DNA of 64,000 nt. Origin: RBG-16-66-20 sp036560705. Lineage in GTDB: Bacteria; Pseudomonadota; Gammaproteobacteria; Burkholderiales; SG8-39. The position numbers and the translations under genes were made by a program. Within the stretch, counting starts at the first letter, position 1, and each line of letters begins with the position of its first letter. Below the pieces are notes generated by a model. The model saw nothing but the letters and a program-made list of their open reading frames with translations. It was not told the DNA's origin and searched no databases. The DNA is taken from NCBI GenBank assembly GCA_036560705.1, contig DATBQR010000092.1, positions 1 to 64,000 of the forward strand. Reading direction: 5' to 3'. Below, one piece after another: positions 34,994 to 42,957 of the stretch.

Positions 34994-35395
34994 TCACGCC
35001 GCGGCGGCCTCCTCCGGGGCATAGGACGCGACGCCGTTGCCGAAGGACCAGTTTTCCCTGGCCACTTCGACGAGATTGATCAGTACGTCCTCCGGCCGCA
35101 GGCCCGCCGCGGTGCCCAGCCGTTCGGCAATAGTGCGGTACAGCGAGCGCTTCAGGTGCAGGGAACGTCCGAAGGCAAGCGTGATCTGGACGATCACCAG
35201 GTCGCGGCTGCGCGCGATGCCGAGGAACTCGCGGTCGTAGATGAAATCCTCGGCATCGTGTTCGGTGATGAGCTGGAAGCGGTCCTTGGCGGGGACGTCG
35301 ATTGTTTCCACCATCGCCTGGTGGATCGCGTCGCCCAGCTTGCGGCGGTACGACGCGGGCTTGCCCTTGAGCAACGATATGCGGACGAGCGGCAT
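34994..35395 (-). CDS. Tautomerase-family protein
   Basis: A 133-residue protein starting MPLVRISLLKGK, so removal of Met would expose the catalytic proline of the 4-oxalocrotonate tautomerase superfamily. Its length is about twice the 4-OT monomer, as in the cis-CaaD/MSAD-like and other long groups; internal similarity between the halves is faint. It could act in aromatic or halogenated-compound breakdown, but the substrate is not readable. A longer reading to 35527 adds an arginine-rich extension without a ribosome site and overlaps the upstream gene. Confidence 0.78.
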   Translation of the reverse strand: MPLVRISLLKGKPASYRRKLGDAIHQAMVETIDVPAKDRFQLITEHDAEDFIYDREFLGIARSRDLVIVQITLAFGRSLHLKRSLYRTIAERLGTAAGLRPEDVLINLVEVARENWSFGNGVASYAPEEAAAA

Positions 35396-35403
35396 GGCGG
35401 GCC

Positions 35404-35631
35404 TCAGGCGAAGGAGACGGAAGCGTCGGCGAATGCCTGCACGATCGCCAGGCCGGGGCCGCCGAGCCGGTAGCAATGGCCCGGTCCGAGCACCACGTCC
35501 TTGCGGCTGTTTTCTTCGGTGATCCACACCGTGCCTTCGCGGGCGCAGATGGTGCTGCCGGCGGCGTCCTTCATTTTCAAGGTCTGCCCGCGGGCGAGCC
35601 GCAGGGCACCGGATGCGAGTTCGAGTTTCAT
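35404..35631 (-). CDS. DUF2917-type small protein
   Basis: A 75-residue protein with LARGQTLKMKDAAGSTICAREGTVWITEENSRKDVVLGPG, the pattern of the DUF2917 family common in Burkholderiales. A small beta-barrel (cupin-like) fold is likely. No function is established. It lies eight bases upstream of the tautomerase gene and 42 downstream of another small gene in the same direction. Confidence 0.78.
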   Translation of the reverse strand: MKLELASGALRLARGQTLKMKDAAGSTICAREGTVWITEENSRKDVVLGPGHCYRLGGPGLAIVQAFADASVSFA

Positions 35632-35673
35632 GGCAGTTTCCTTTGCGTTGATGGCGATTGCTTGCCGACCGGT

Positions 35674-35844
35674 TCAGCCCAGTCGGCCGGTCCAGTCGCC
35701 CGGGTGCAGCCCGGGCGTCAGGCGGTCGCGCAGCCAGGCAAAGCCGGCGCGCATCGCGGCAGCGCGCTCGCGCTGCGCCATGCGGTACAGCCTGCGCCGC
35801 AGGGCCGGATCGCCGTAGAAGTCTTTCGCAGTGATGGGGTACAT
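35674..35844 (-). CDS. Small basic protein, unknown function
   Basis: A 56-residue arginine-rich protein beginning MYPITAKDFYGDPALRRRLY, with no membrane segment. An AAGGAGAA site precedes its ATG, which supports a real gene. Short basic proteins of this kind often sit upstream of DUF2917 genes and next to a divergent LysR regulator, and the same is seen here. Function unknown. Confidence 0.6.
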   Translation of the reverse strand: MYPITAKDFYGDPALRRRLYRMAQRERAAAMRAGFAWLRDRLTPGLHPGDWTGRLG

Positions 35845-35870
35845 GGTGTTCTCCTTGCTTTTGACATGCG

Positions 35871-35884
35871 AAGGATGCATCCTT
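35871..35884. promoter_or_regulatory. Perfect palindrome, candidate LysR operator
   Basis: AAGGATGCATCCTT is a perfect 14-bp palindrome in the 78-base space between the small basic protein gene and the divergent GcvA-type regulator gene. Its position suits regulation of both. Confidence 0.4.
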
Positions 35885-35922
35885 ACGCTCTGGCGCTCAA
35901 ACGGTAAATCCGCACGTCTGGC

Positions 35923-36858
35923 ATGCAAAAAGGTAATCCGAAACCCCAACCCAGGCTGCCCTCCCTCGACCTGCTGAAGGGCTTCGAGGCGGCTGCCCGG
36001 CTGCTGTCCTTCACCAAGGCGGGCGAAGAGCTGCACCTCTCCCAGTCGGCGGTCAGCCGGCAGATCCAGGACCTGGAAGCCCAGCTCGGGGTGAGCCTGT
36101 TCCAGCGCCAGCACCGCGCGCTCGCCCTGACCGAGGACGGACAGGCGCTGTATGCCGCGTCGGCGCAGGTGCTGGCGACGATGCGCTCGGTCACCGACCG
36201 GCTGCGCGCCGGCCGCGGCCGCCAGACCCTGGCGGTCACCACCACGCAGTCCTTCGCCTCGCTCTGGCTGATCCCGCGGCTGGCCGGCTTCACGCGTACG
36301 CATGCCGACCTGGATGTGCGCATCAGCGCGGAGACCCGCGTGCTGGACCTCGAGCGCGACGGCCTGGATCTGGCGATCCGGCACGGCCCTGCCGCGCTGG
36401 TCGGCGCGAACGCGGTGAAGCTGTTTGGCGAGCGCGTGTTTCCGGTCTGCAGCCCGAAGCTGCTGAAAGACCCGAAGCGGCCGCTGCGCGAGCCCGCGGA
36501 TCTGCGCCACCAGGTGCTGCTGCAATACGACGACCCGGAAGGCCGCCACCCCTGGCTGCACTGGAAGACCTGGCTGGAAATCGAGCGCCTCACCGACCTG
36601 CGGCCCGCCGGCAGCCTGGTGTTCTCCGGCTACGAGCAGATCATCCCGGCGGCGATTGCCGGCCACGGCGTGGCGCTGGGCAGGAGCCCGCTGGTGCGCG
36701 AGGCGATGTCCTCGGGTGAACTGGTGGCGCCGTTCAAGCGCAGCGCCGACCCCGCGCGCGCCTACTTTGCCATCGTGTCGAAGAATTCCGCAGGCCGGCC
36801 GGAAGTGACCGATTTCGTCGACTGGCTGAAGGAAGAAGCGAAGAAGGAACCGCGTTAG
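35923..36858 (+). CDS. LysR-family regulator, GcvA-like
   Basis: A 311-residue LysR protein. The helix-turn-helix FTKAGEELHLSQSAVSRQIQDLEAQLG is followed by a GcvA-type effector domain (LAVTTTQSFASLWLIPRLAGF, DGLDLAIRHGP). It is divergent from the small-protein/DUF2917/tautomerase genes and 26 bases upstream of the 2-hydroxyacid dehydrogenase gene, so it may control either set. GcvA-like regulators respond to diverse ligands. Confidence 0.87.
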   Translation: MQKGNPKPQPRLPSLDLLKGFEAAARLLSFTKAGEELHLSQSAVSRQIQDLEAQLGVSLFQRQHRALALTEDGQALYAASAQVLATMRSVTDRLRAGRGRQTLAVTTTQSFASLWLIPRLAGFTRTHADLDVRISAETRVLDLERDGLDLAIRHGPAALVGANAVKLFGERVFPVCSPKLLKDPKRPLREPADLRHQVLLQYDDPEGRHPWLHWKTWLEIERLTDLRPAGSLVFSGYEQIIPAAIAGHGVALGRSPLVREAMSSGELVAPFKRSADPARAYFAIVSKNSAGRPEVTDFVDWLKEEAKKEPR

Positions 36859-36884
36859 TTCCCTAATAAAGGAGGAGTTCTGTT

Positions 36885-37844
36885 GTGACCAGCCGTACCC
36901 ACGTTTTGCTCTGGACCGATTCAGCGTCCGCCTATCTCGATGCGATCAAGGCCGCCGGCCTCGCCGACCAGGTCTCGGTCGGCACGCTGCCGCGCAAGGA
37001 GAAACCCTCAGCCGAGCAGATGGCCCGGACCGAGGCGCTGATGGCCTACGGCGTTCCGGCCGGGCTGCTGCCGGCGATGCCGAAACTGCGCTGGGCCCAG
37101 GCCATGACCGCCGGCGTCGAAGGCTGGATGGCGTTGCCCGATCTTCCGGAAAATCTCACGCTCACCTGCGCGCGCGGCACCCACCGCGAATCGATGCCGG
37201 AGAACATCATCGGCGCGATTTTCTATGTCGCCAAACCCTACGCCGCGGCGGTCGAGAACCAGAAGCGCGGCAAATGGGTCCACAACGTGGCGCAGCCGCT
37301 CACCGGGAAAACCCTCGGCATCCTCGGGCTCGGCGCCGTCGCCCAGGATGTCGCCCGCCTCGCCGCAGCGCTCGGCATGCGCGTGATCGGCACGCGGCGC
37401 CGGCCGGAATCCATGGCCAACGTTGCCGAGGTTTTTCCCGCCGAGCGCACGCCGGAGGTGCTGGCCCAATCCGACTTCCTGCTGCTGCTGTTGCCGGCGA
37501 CGCCGGAGACCGACAATTTCATCAATGCCGAGCGCCTGGGAATGATGAAACCCGGCGCCTGGCTGCTGAATTTCGGCCGCGGCCACCTCATCAAGGACGG
37601 CGACCTGATCGCCGCGGTCCAGGGACACAAGATCGCCGGCGCCATGCTCGACGTATTCCGGCAGGAGCCTCTGCCCGCCGATCATCCGTTCTGGACCACC
37701 GAGGGGATCATCGTGTTGCCCCATATCGGCGGCCCCCATCCGCAGCGCGACAAAATCGTCGCGCGCCTGTTCGCCGACAATCTGGGCCGCTTCCTGGACG
37801 GCAAGCCGCTGAAAGAAGTGGTGGACCGCAAGGCGGGATACTGA
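36885..37844 (+). CDS. D-2-hydroxyacid dehydrogenase
   Basis: A 319-residue NAD(P)-dependent dehydrogenase. The Rossmann motif GKTLGILGLGAVAQDVARLAAALGM is in the middle. The catalytic Arg (NFGRGHLIKDGDL), Glu (DVFRQEPLPADHPFW) and His (VLPHIGGPHP) triad is complete. It interconverts a 2-oxo acid and a D-2-hydroxy acid, and glyoxylate/hydroxypyruvate reductase-like activity is plausible. The start is GTG 36885 with a strong AAAGGAGGAG site. The thiol dioxygenase gene follows 18 bases later. Confidence 0.85.
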   Translation: MTSRTHVLLWTDSASAYLDAIKAAGLADQVSVGTLPRKEKPSAEQMARTEALMAYGVPAGLLPAMPKLRWAQAMTAGVEGWMALPDLPENLTLTCARGTHRESMPENIIGAIFYVAKPYAAAVENQKRGKWVHNVAQPLTGKTLGILGLGAVAQDVARLAAALGMRVIGTRRRPESMANVAEVFPAERTPEVLAQSDFLLLLLPATPETDNFINAERLGMMKPGAWLLNFGRGHLIKDGDLIAAVQGHKIAGAMLDVFRQEPLPADHPFWTTEGIIVLPHIGGPHPQRDKIVARLFADNLGRFLDGKPLKEVVDRKAGY

Positions 37845-37862
37845 CGCAAGAGGAGAAAAGCC

Positions 37863-38429
37863 ATGGATCAACAAGTCTTCGGCATCGACGAACTGGCGGC
37901 GGAACTGCGCCGCGTTCGCGACCAGGCCTCCGATGAAAAAGAGATTCTGGTCAAGGTGCGCCGGCTCGCCGCCCGCGCGGCCGCGAGCAAGCGGGCGTGG
38001 CTGAAGGACACCATGTACAAGGCCGACGCGGAACAGGGATTCGGCGTCCATGTGCTGCACGAGGAGCCGGACCATACTTTGGCGATCTTCGCCGTGAGCT
38101 GGCTTCCCGATCGCGGCACCACGCCGCACGACCACGGAACCTGGGCCGTCGTCGTCGGCATCGATGGTCCCGAGAAAAATGAGTTCTGGGAGCGGGTGGA
38201 TGACCGCAGCCGCCCCGGCTACGCGGATTTAAGGAAGACCGGAACGAAGATATTCAAGGACGACGAGGTTCTCGCCATGCCGGCGGGCACGATCCACGGC
38301 GTGTGGAATGAAACCGACCGGGTGACCGTTTCGCTTCACATCTACGGCAAGCACGTCAATTACACCGGGCGGTCCCAGTACGATCCCGAGAAGCGCACGG
38401 AAACCCCGTTCAAACTGAAACTTGCCTAG
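37863..38429 (+). CDS. Cysteine dioxygenase-family thiol dioxygenase (3-mercaptopropionate dioxygenase-like)
   Basis: A 188-residue cupin. The iron ligands are H89 and H91 in TTPHDHGTWAVVVG and H145 in AGTIHGVWN. The S157-H159-Y161 hydrogen-bond triad of thiol dioxygenases is seen in SLHIYG. The enzyme adds O2 to a thiol to give a sulfinate, from cysteine or 3-mercaptopropionate. Bacterial Gram-negative enzymes of this length often prefer 3-mercaptopropionate. An AGAGGAGAAAA site precedes the ATG. It forms an operon with the hydroxyacid dehydrogenase and ends six bases from the convergent quinone reductase gene. Confidence 0.83.
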   Translation: MDQQVFGIDELAAELRRVRDQASDEKEILVKVRRLAARAAASKRAWLKDTMYKADAEQGFGVHVLHEEPDHTLAIFAVSWLPDRGTTPHDHGTWAVVVGIDGPEKNEFWERVDDRSRPGYADLRKTGTKIFKDDEVLAMPAGTIHGVWNETDRVTVSLHIYGKHVNYTGRSQYDPEKRTETPFKLKLA

Positions 38430-38435
38430 GAAAGC

Positions 38436-39413
38436 CTAGACGGTCAGGACGATCTTGCCGATGTGCTGCGAGGTTTCCATGAGCCGGTGCGCCTCGCTCG
38501 CCTGCGCGAGCGGGAAGGTCTTGTAGATCTCCGGCTTTATTTTTCCCGCTTCGATGAGCGGCCATATCACTTCTTTCAGGCGGCGCGCGATGGCGCCCTT
38601 GAATTCGACCGGCCGCGGCCGCAGCGTGGAGCCGGTCATGACCAGGCGCCGGCGCATCAGTTCGCCGATGTCGAGTTCGGTCTTCTGGCCGCCGAGGAAG
38701 GCGATGAATACGAGACGCCCGTCGTCTGCGAGGCACTTCAGTTCCTTCGGCACGTAATTGCCGCCGACCATGTCGAGGATCACGTTGACGCCCTTGCCGC
38801 CGGTCGCCGCCTTGATTTCAGCGAGGAAGTCCTGCGTCTTGTAGTTGACGGCTTTCTCGGCGCCCAGTCGGACGCAGGCGGCGCACTTCTCGTCGCTGCC
38901 TGCGGTGGCGAAGACGCGGTTGCCCATCGCTGCGGCCATCTGGATAGCGGTGACGCCGATGCCGGAAGAGCCGCCCTGCACCAGCAGCGATTCGCCCGGC
39001 GCGAGCCGTCCGCGGTCGTAGACGTTCGACCAGACGGTGAAGAAGGTTTCCGGCAGCGACGCCGCCTGCGTAGCGGAGAAGCCCCTGGGCATCGGCAGCG
39101 CCTGCACCTCGGGCGCGACGCAATATTCCGCGTAGCCGCCGCCGTGCACCAGAGCGCATACCTTGTCGCCCGGTTTCCAGAGCGTGACGCCGGGACCGCA
39201 GGCCGCGACTTCTCCGGCGATTTCGAGCCCCGGCAGGTCGGATGCGTCCGGCGGCACGGGGTAGTGCCCCATGCGCTGCAGGACGTCGGGGCGGTTGACG
39301 CCCGCGGCGGCGACTTTCACGAGGATTTCGTTCGCCTTGGGCGAAGGAGTGGGGCGCTCGGCCGGAACCAGGACTTCAGGCCCGCCGGGTTTGCTGATCT
39401 CGATGCATTTCAT
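38436..39413 (-). CDS. NAD(P)H-quinone oxidoreductase, PIG3/Qor-like
   Basis: A 325-residue zinc-independent medium-chain dehydrogenase. The N-terminal MKCIEISKPGGPEVL, GVNRPDVLQRMGHYPVPPDASDLPGLEIAG and the NADPH motif LVQGGSSGIGVTAIQMA are typical of PIG3-type quinone oxidoreductases. It would reduce quinones or enones with NADPH. I chose ATG 39413. The reading to 39605 would overlap the divergent lipoprotein gene. Confidence 0.85.
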   Translation of the reverse strand: MKCIEISKPGGPEVLVPAERPTPSPKANEILVKVAAAGVNRPDVLQRMGHYPVPPDASDLPGLEIAGEVAACGPGVTLWKPGDKVCALVHGGGYAEYCVAPEVQALPMPRGFSATQAASLPETFFTVWSNVYDRGRLAPGESLLVQGGSSGIGVTAIQMAAAMGNRVFATAGSDEKCAACVRLGAEKAVNYKTQDFLAEIKAATGGKGVNVILDMVGGNYVPKELKCLADDGRLVFIAFLGGQKTELDIGELMRRRLVMTGSTLRPRPVEFKGAIARRLKEVIWPLIEAGKIKPEIYKTFPLAQASEAHRLMETSQHIGKIVLTV

Positions 39414-39465
39414 GGGGCACGGATCATAGCAAAGCAGCGTAGCATGGCTAGAGGGGGATAACGAT

Positions 39466-39924
39466 ATGCGGACCGTTTTGCTTGCGGCAATGCTGGCGCT
39501 CGCCGGCTGCCAGACCATGCCGTCGTCGAACGACGCGAAGGCGGAAATCCTCGCCGCATCGCGGGCTTGGGCCGAGGCCTTCAACAGCTGCGACGTCGCG
39601 CGCATCGCCGCGCTCTACGACCGGGAGGCCGTTTTCTGGGGCACGACGGGCCAGACGATCTTGAGCACCCCGGAGGCCGTGCAGAAGTACTTCAGCACCG
39701 TTTGCGGCGCGCCCGTCAGGCCAAAAGTCGAGTTCGGCGAGCAGCTGGTGCGGGTGCACGGCGATATCGCACTTAATTCGGGTTCTTACACATTTATCGG
39801 CCCGAAAGGCGGTCAGTTTCCGGCGCGCTTCAGCTTTGCCTATCGCCGCGTCGACGGGCACTGGCTGATCGTCGACTTCCACTCCTCGCTCAGGCCGGCG
39901 CCGCCAAAACCCGCAGGCGGCTAG
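39466..39924 (+). CDS. SnoaL/DUF4440-like lipoprotein
   Basis: A 152-residue protein with a lipoprotein signal (LAALAGC-type lipobox, LALAGC with cysteine at residue 15). A single NTF2-like domain follows (AEILAASRAWAEAFNSCDVARIAALYDREAVFW). Such proteins are small ligand-binding or isomerase-like folds of mostly unknown role, here probably anchored in the membrane on the periplasmic side. A GAGGGGGA site precedes the ATG. Its 3' end overlaps the convergent dehydratase gene by 35 bases. Confidence 0.75.
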   Translation: MRTVLLAAMLALAGCQTMPSSNDAKAEILAASRAWAEAFNSCDVARIAALYDREAVFWGTTGQTILSTPEAVQKYFSTVCGAPVRPKVEFGEQLVRVHGDIALNSGSYTFIGPKGGQFPARFSFAYRRVDGHWLIVDFHSSLRPAPPKPAGG

Positions 39925-40870
39925 CGGCCCATTTCAGGTCGACATTGCCGCCGGAGAGCACGATGCCGACCCGCTTGCCCTTCGCGTCGATCTTTTCCTC
40001 CAGTAACGCGCAGGCGGCGAGCGTGCCGGTGGGCTCGACGACGATTTTCATGCGCTCCCAAAGATAGAACATCGATTTCAGCAGTTCGGCGTCGGTGACG
40101 GTGAGCATGTCGTCGACGTATTTCATGACCAGCGGATAGGTGACTTTCCCCAGCGAAGGCGTGCGCGCGCCGTCTGCGATGGTGTCCGGATTCCTCACCG
40201 TCTGCAGCGTCTTCGTTTTGAACGAGCGCGTCGCGTCATCGCCGGCGGCGGGCTCGACGCCGATGACGCGGCATTTCGGATTCAGGTGCCTGGCCGCGAC
40301 GGCGCAACCCGAGAGCAGGCCGCCGCCGCCGCAGGGCACCAGCAGCAGGTCGAGCGGGCCGGCGTCTTCGATCAGTTCCTTTGCCGCGGTGCCTTGGCCG
40401 GCGACGATGTGCGGATGATCGTACGGGGGGATCAGCGTAAGACCGCGTTTGGACGAGATCTCGCGCGCGAGTTGCTCCCGGTCCTGATTTTTTTCGTAGA
40501 CAACGACTTCAGCGCCGTAGCCTTTGGTCGCCTCCAGTTTCACCCTGGGTGCGTCCACGGGCATCACGATGACGCGCGGTATGCCGAGCAGCTTTCCGGC
40601 GAGCGCGACCGCCTGCGCGTGATTGCCCGACGAGAAGGCCACCACCCCGCGTTTCTTCTCGCCGGGCGAGAGCTGCGACAGCGCGTTGTAGGCGCCGCGG
40701 ATCTTGAAGGCGCCCATGCGTTGCAGGTTCTCGGGCTTGAAGAAGACCTGCGCGCCGGTGAGCGCGTTTACCGTCGCCGAACTGAGCACCGGCGTGCGGT
40801 GGACGTGGTCACGGATGCGTTCGTGTGCGCGCGCGACGTCGCCGAACGTTACTTCCGCATCTACTTCCAT
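39890..40870 (-). CDS. Threonine/serine dehydratase, IlvA/TdcB-like
   Basis: A 326-residue fold-type II PLP enzyme without a C-terminal ACT domain, so the short catabolic type. The PLP lysine is K56 in ENLQRMGAFKIRGAYNAL, and the phosphate loop is VPCGGGGLLSG. It deaminates threonine to 2-oxobutyrate, or serine, or possibly a 3-hydroxy amino acid. Its ATG overlaps the end of the haloalkane dehalogenase gene by ten bases, so the two are translated together. Confidence 0.85.
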   Translation of the reverse strand: MEVDAEVTFGDVARAHERIRDHVHRTPVLSSATVNALTGAQVFFKPENLQRMGAFKIRGAYNALSQLSPGEKKRGVVAFSSGNHAQAVALAGKLLGIPRVIVMPVDAPRVKLEATKGYGAEVVVYEKNQDREQLAREISSKRGLTLIPPYDHPHIVAGQGTAAKELIEDAGPLDLLLVPCGGGGLLSGCAVAARHLNPKCRVIGVEPAAGDDATRSFKTKTLQTVRNPDTIADGARTPSLGKVTYPLVMKYVDDMLTVTDAELLKSMFYLWERMKIVVEPTGTLAACALLEEKIDAKGKRVGIVLSGGNVDLKWAASRLRVLAAPA

Positions 40871-41727
40871 TGCTTCAAGGCCTCCCGCGCGACATCTTCT
40901 CCCCACTCCTGCAGGAAATGCCCGCCCTCCGCGTGGACGTAGGGTTCCGGGCAGTGGCGAATGAATTTGCGCAATTCGTTCATCACCGGGGGCCCGAGTA
41001 CCGGGTCCCTGGCGCCGATCGCCATGAAGGATTCTCCCTTCCAGCCGTTCTGCCACCAGTCGCGCGCCATGCGCGACAGCGCGGCGCCGGGCGCGTCGGG
41101 CCGGTCGGGGACCAGTTGCGGGAAGCGCCGTACCCCTGCTTTCGATGCGGCATCCGGATAGGGCGCTTCATAAGCGGCGGCCTCGGCGGCGCTCAGGTGC
41201 GGGCAGGCACGTCCGAGAAGCTTGCCGCAGTCCATGCTCGGCGTTTTGGCCACGTAGTTGCGCCAAGCGACAAAGCCTTCGCTCAAGGGAACGTCGCCGG
41301 TGCCGAGCGCGGTGTTCATGATCAGCAGCCGCTCGAAACGCGCGGGCATTTCCATCGGCACGGTGAGGCCGAGCAGCCCGCCCCAGTCCTGGACGGCCAG
41401 GGTGACGCCGTTCAGGTTCAATTTATCGATGAGATCGAGCAAAAATTGCCGGTGCATGTCGAAAGTGTAGAAATCGTCTTCCAGCGGCTTGTCGGAGCGG
41501 CCGAAGCCGATGAAGTCCGGCGCCACCACGCGGTAGCCCGCGGCGAGGAAGGGCGGGATCATCTTCCGGTAGAGGTAGCTCCACGTCGGTTCGCCGTGAA
41601 GGCAAAGCAGTGTGCGCGGCCCACTGCCCTCGTCGACGTAATGGACCCGCAGGCCGCGCCATTCCAGGTAGTGCGGCGCGCAGGGGAAACCGGGGAGGTT
41701 TGCAAATCGTTCGTCAGGGGTGCGCAT
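40861..41727 (-). CDS. Haloalkane dehalogenase, HLD-I type
   Basis: A 288-residue alpha/beta hydrolase. The nucleophile is D114, followed by halide-binding W115, in LAVQDWGGLLGL. The oxyanion segment is LCLHGEPTWSYLYRKMIP. A second tryptophan (W155, GFVAWRNYV) sits where DhlA places its second halide ligand. The acid D241 (GARDPVLGP) lies after strand 7, as in HLD-I enzymes, and H270 completes the triad. It should cleave carbon-halogen bonds to an alcohol and halide, though a related epoxide or haloacetate hydrolase cannot be excluded. A TACAAT lies six bases before the ATG with no ribosome site. Confidence 0.82.
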   Translation of the reverse strand: MRTPDERFANLPGFPCAPHYLEWRGLRVHYVDEGSGPRTLLCLHGEPTWSYLYRKMIPPFLAAGYRVVAPDFIGFGRSDKPLEDDFYTFDMHRQFLLDLIDKLNLNGVTLAVQDWGGLLGLTVPMEMPARFERLLIMNTALGTGDVPLSEGFVAWRNYVAKTPSMDCGKLLGRACPHLSAAEAAAYEAPYPDAASKAGVRRFPQLVPDRPDAPGAALSRMARDWWQNGWKGESFMAIGARDPVLGPPVMNELRKFIRHCPEPYVHAEGGHFLQEWGEDVAREALKQWK

Positions 41728-41733
41728 CAGCGG

Positions 41734-41739
41734 ATTGTA
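41734..41739 (-). promoter_or_regulatory. -10 element for leaderless dehalogenase mRNA (candidate)
   Basis: TACAAT on the minus strand, six bases before the dehalogenase ATG. It overlaps the plus-strand TAGAAT of the divergent gene. There is no Shine-Dalgarno sequence. Confidence 0.4.
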
Positions 41740-41743
41740 GAAT
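41738..41743 (+). promoter_or_regulatory. -10 element for leaderless enoyl-CoA hydratase mRNA (candidate)
   Basis: TAGAAT five bases before the ATG at 41749, overlapping the opposite-strand TACAAT. The whole divergent intergenic space is only 21 bases. Confidence 0.4.
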
Positions 41744-41748
41744 GAGGC

Positions 41749-42555
41749 ATGGACTACTCCGGGTACAAGGATCTGAAGATACGCCGGCTCGAGCCCGGCA
41801 TCCTCGAAATCGCCATGGGCGAGGAGGGCAAGCTGTCCACGGCAACCGCGCGGCTGCACAAGGAGCTGGCCGACGTCTGGCTGGACGTGGACCGCGACCC
41901 GGAGACGCGCGTCGTCATCCTGCGCGGCGTGGGCAAGGGTTTTTCGGCCGGCGGCGACCTGGCGATGGTCGAGCAGATCACGCAGGATTTCGAGGCGCGC
42001 GTGCGTGTCTGGCGCGAGGCGAGGGATCTCGTCTACAACATCATCAACTGCTCCAAGATGATCGTCTCGGCGATGCACGGACCCGCGGTGGGGGCAGGGC
42101 TCGTTGCCGGCCTGTTGGCGGATATTTCGATCGCGGCAAAAAATGCCCGCATCATCGACGGCCATACGCGGCTGGGCGTCGCCGCGGGCGACCACGCGGC
42201 GATCGTCTGGCCGCTGCTCTGCGGCATGGCGAAGGCGAAGTACTACCTGCTGCTCTGCGAGCAGGTCTCGGGCGAGGAGGCGGAGCGGATCGGCCTCGTG
42301 TCGCTGTGCTGCGAGGAAGCCGAACTGCAGGCGAAGGCGCTGGAAGTCGCGCGCAAGCTCGCGACGGGCGCGCAAACGGCCTTGCGCTGGACCAAGCACA
42401 GCCTGAACAACTGGCTGCGCATGGCCGGGCCGGGCTTCGATGCCTCCCTGGCCTACGAGATGCTTGGCTTCACCGGTCCGGAGGCGAAGGAGGGAATTGC
42501 TTCGCTGCGGGAGAAAAGAAAACCTTCCTTTCCGCCGCCGCCGGAGGCTTTCTAA
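41749..42555 (+). CDS. Enoyl-CoA hydratase/isomerase family protein
   Basis: A 268-residue crotonase-fold protein. The oxyanion hole is formed by GFSAGGDLAMVEQI and HGPAVGAGLVAGLLADISIAA. The catalytic glutamates of classical hydratases are not at their usual positions (GDHAAIVWP follows the second block), so the reaction may be isomerisation, hydrolysis or another crotonase chemistry. It is divergent from the dehalogenase gene. A hairpin with T-run follows the stop. Confidence 0.8.
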   Translation: MDYSGYKDLKIRRLEPGILEIAMGEEGKLSTATARLHKELADVWLDVDRDPETRVVILRGVGKGFSAGGDLAMVEQITQDFEARVRVWREARDLVYNIINCSKMIVSAMHGPAVGAGLVAGLLADISIAAKNARIIDGHTRLGVAAGDHAAIVWPLLCGMAKAKYYLLLCEQVSGEEAERIGLVSLCCEEAELQAKALEVARKLATGAQTALRWTKHSLNNWLRMAGPGFDASLAYEMLGFTGPEAKEGIASLREKRKPSFPPPPEAF

Positions 42556-42565
42556 GCCGCGGCTT
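42554..42565 (+). terminator. Short palindrome with T-run
   Basis: AAGCCGCGGCTT overlaps the TAA stop of the crotonase gene and is followed by further Ts, giving a compact intrinsic-terminator-like structure of 4-5 bp stem. Confidence 0.45.
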
Positions 42566-42934
42566 TTACGTTCCGCCTGCCGGCGGGGCGCTGAAATCCA
42601 GGGCGTCGCCGCCGCCTGGTGCGGAGGCCGCAGCCGCCTGGTCCTTGGTCGCGGGCACGGAAGCCGTGCCGTTGATCAGCCGCTCCAGGTCGCGCGCGAT
42701 GACCGCAGGATCGGGCGGGAGTCGCCCCATGCTGTTCAGGCACACGCGCACCGGCAGGTCCACCAGCGTGGGTTCGGGGTGATCGCGCATGTGCGCGGCG
42801 TTCTGCAGCGCCGGGACGATGCGGCCGCTGCGCACGCCGGCCAGTTCGTTTTCGAGCCCCTGGACGATCGCGGCCTGGGCGCGGCCGATGCCGGCGAGCA
42901 GTTCGGCAAGCTGGAGAGCGGAGATTTGCAGCAT
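42566..42934 (-). CDS. Small hypothetical protein
   Basis: A 122-residue protein beginning MLQISALQLAELLAGIGRAQAA, helical in the first half with a disordered alanine/glycine/proline-rich tail (KDQAAAASAPGGGDALDF). There is no signal peptide. The ATG at 42932-42934 has an AGGGGG site and is the reverse complement of a plus-strand ATG at 42933. A large palindrome lies just upstream. I do not recognise a family. Confidence 0.55.
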   Translation of the reverse strand: MLQISALQLAELLAGIGRAQAAIVQGLENELAGVRSGRIVPALQNAAHMRDHPEPTLVDLPVRVCLNSMGRLPPDPAVIARDLERLINGTASVPATKDQAAAASAPGGGDALDFSAPPAGGT

Positions 42935-42957
42935 GAAGCCCCCTGTCGAGAGAAAGC

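Noticed and set aside
41728..42399. N-terminal extension of the haloalkane dehalogenase
   Set aside because: The in-frame extension is arginine/histidine-rich and lies antisense to the crotonase gene. The ATG at 41727 gives the normal family N-terminus.
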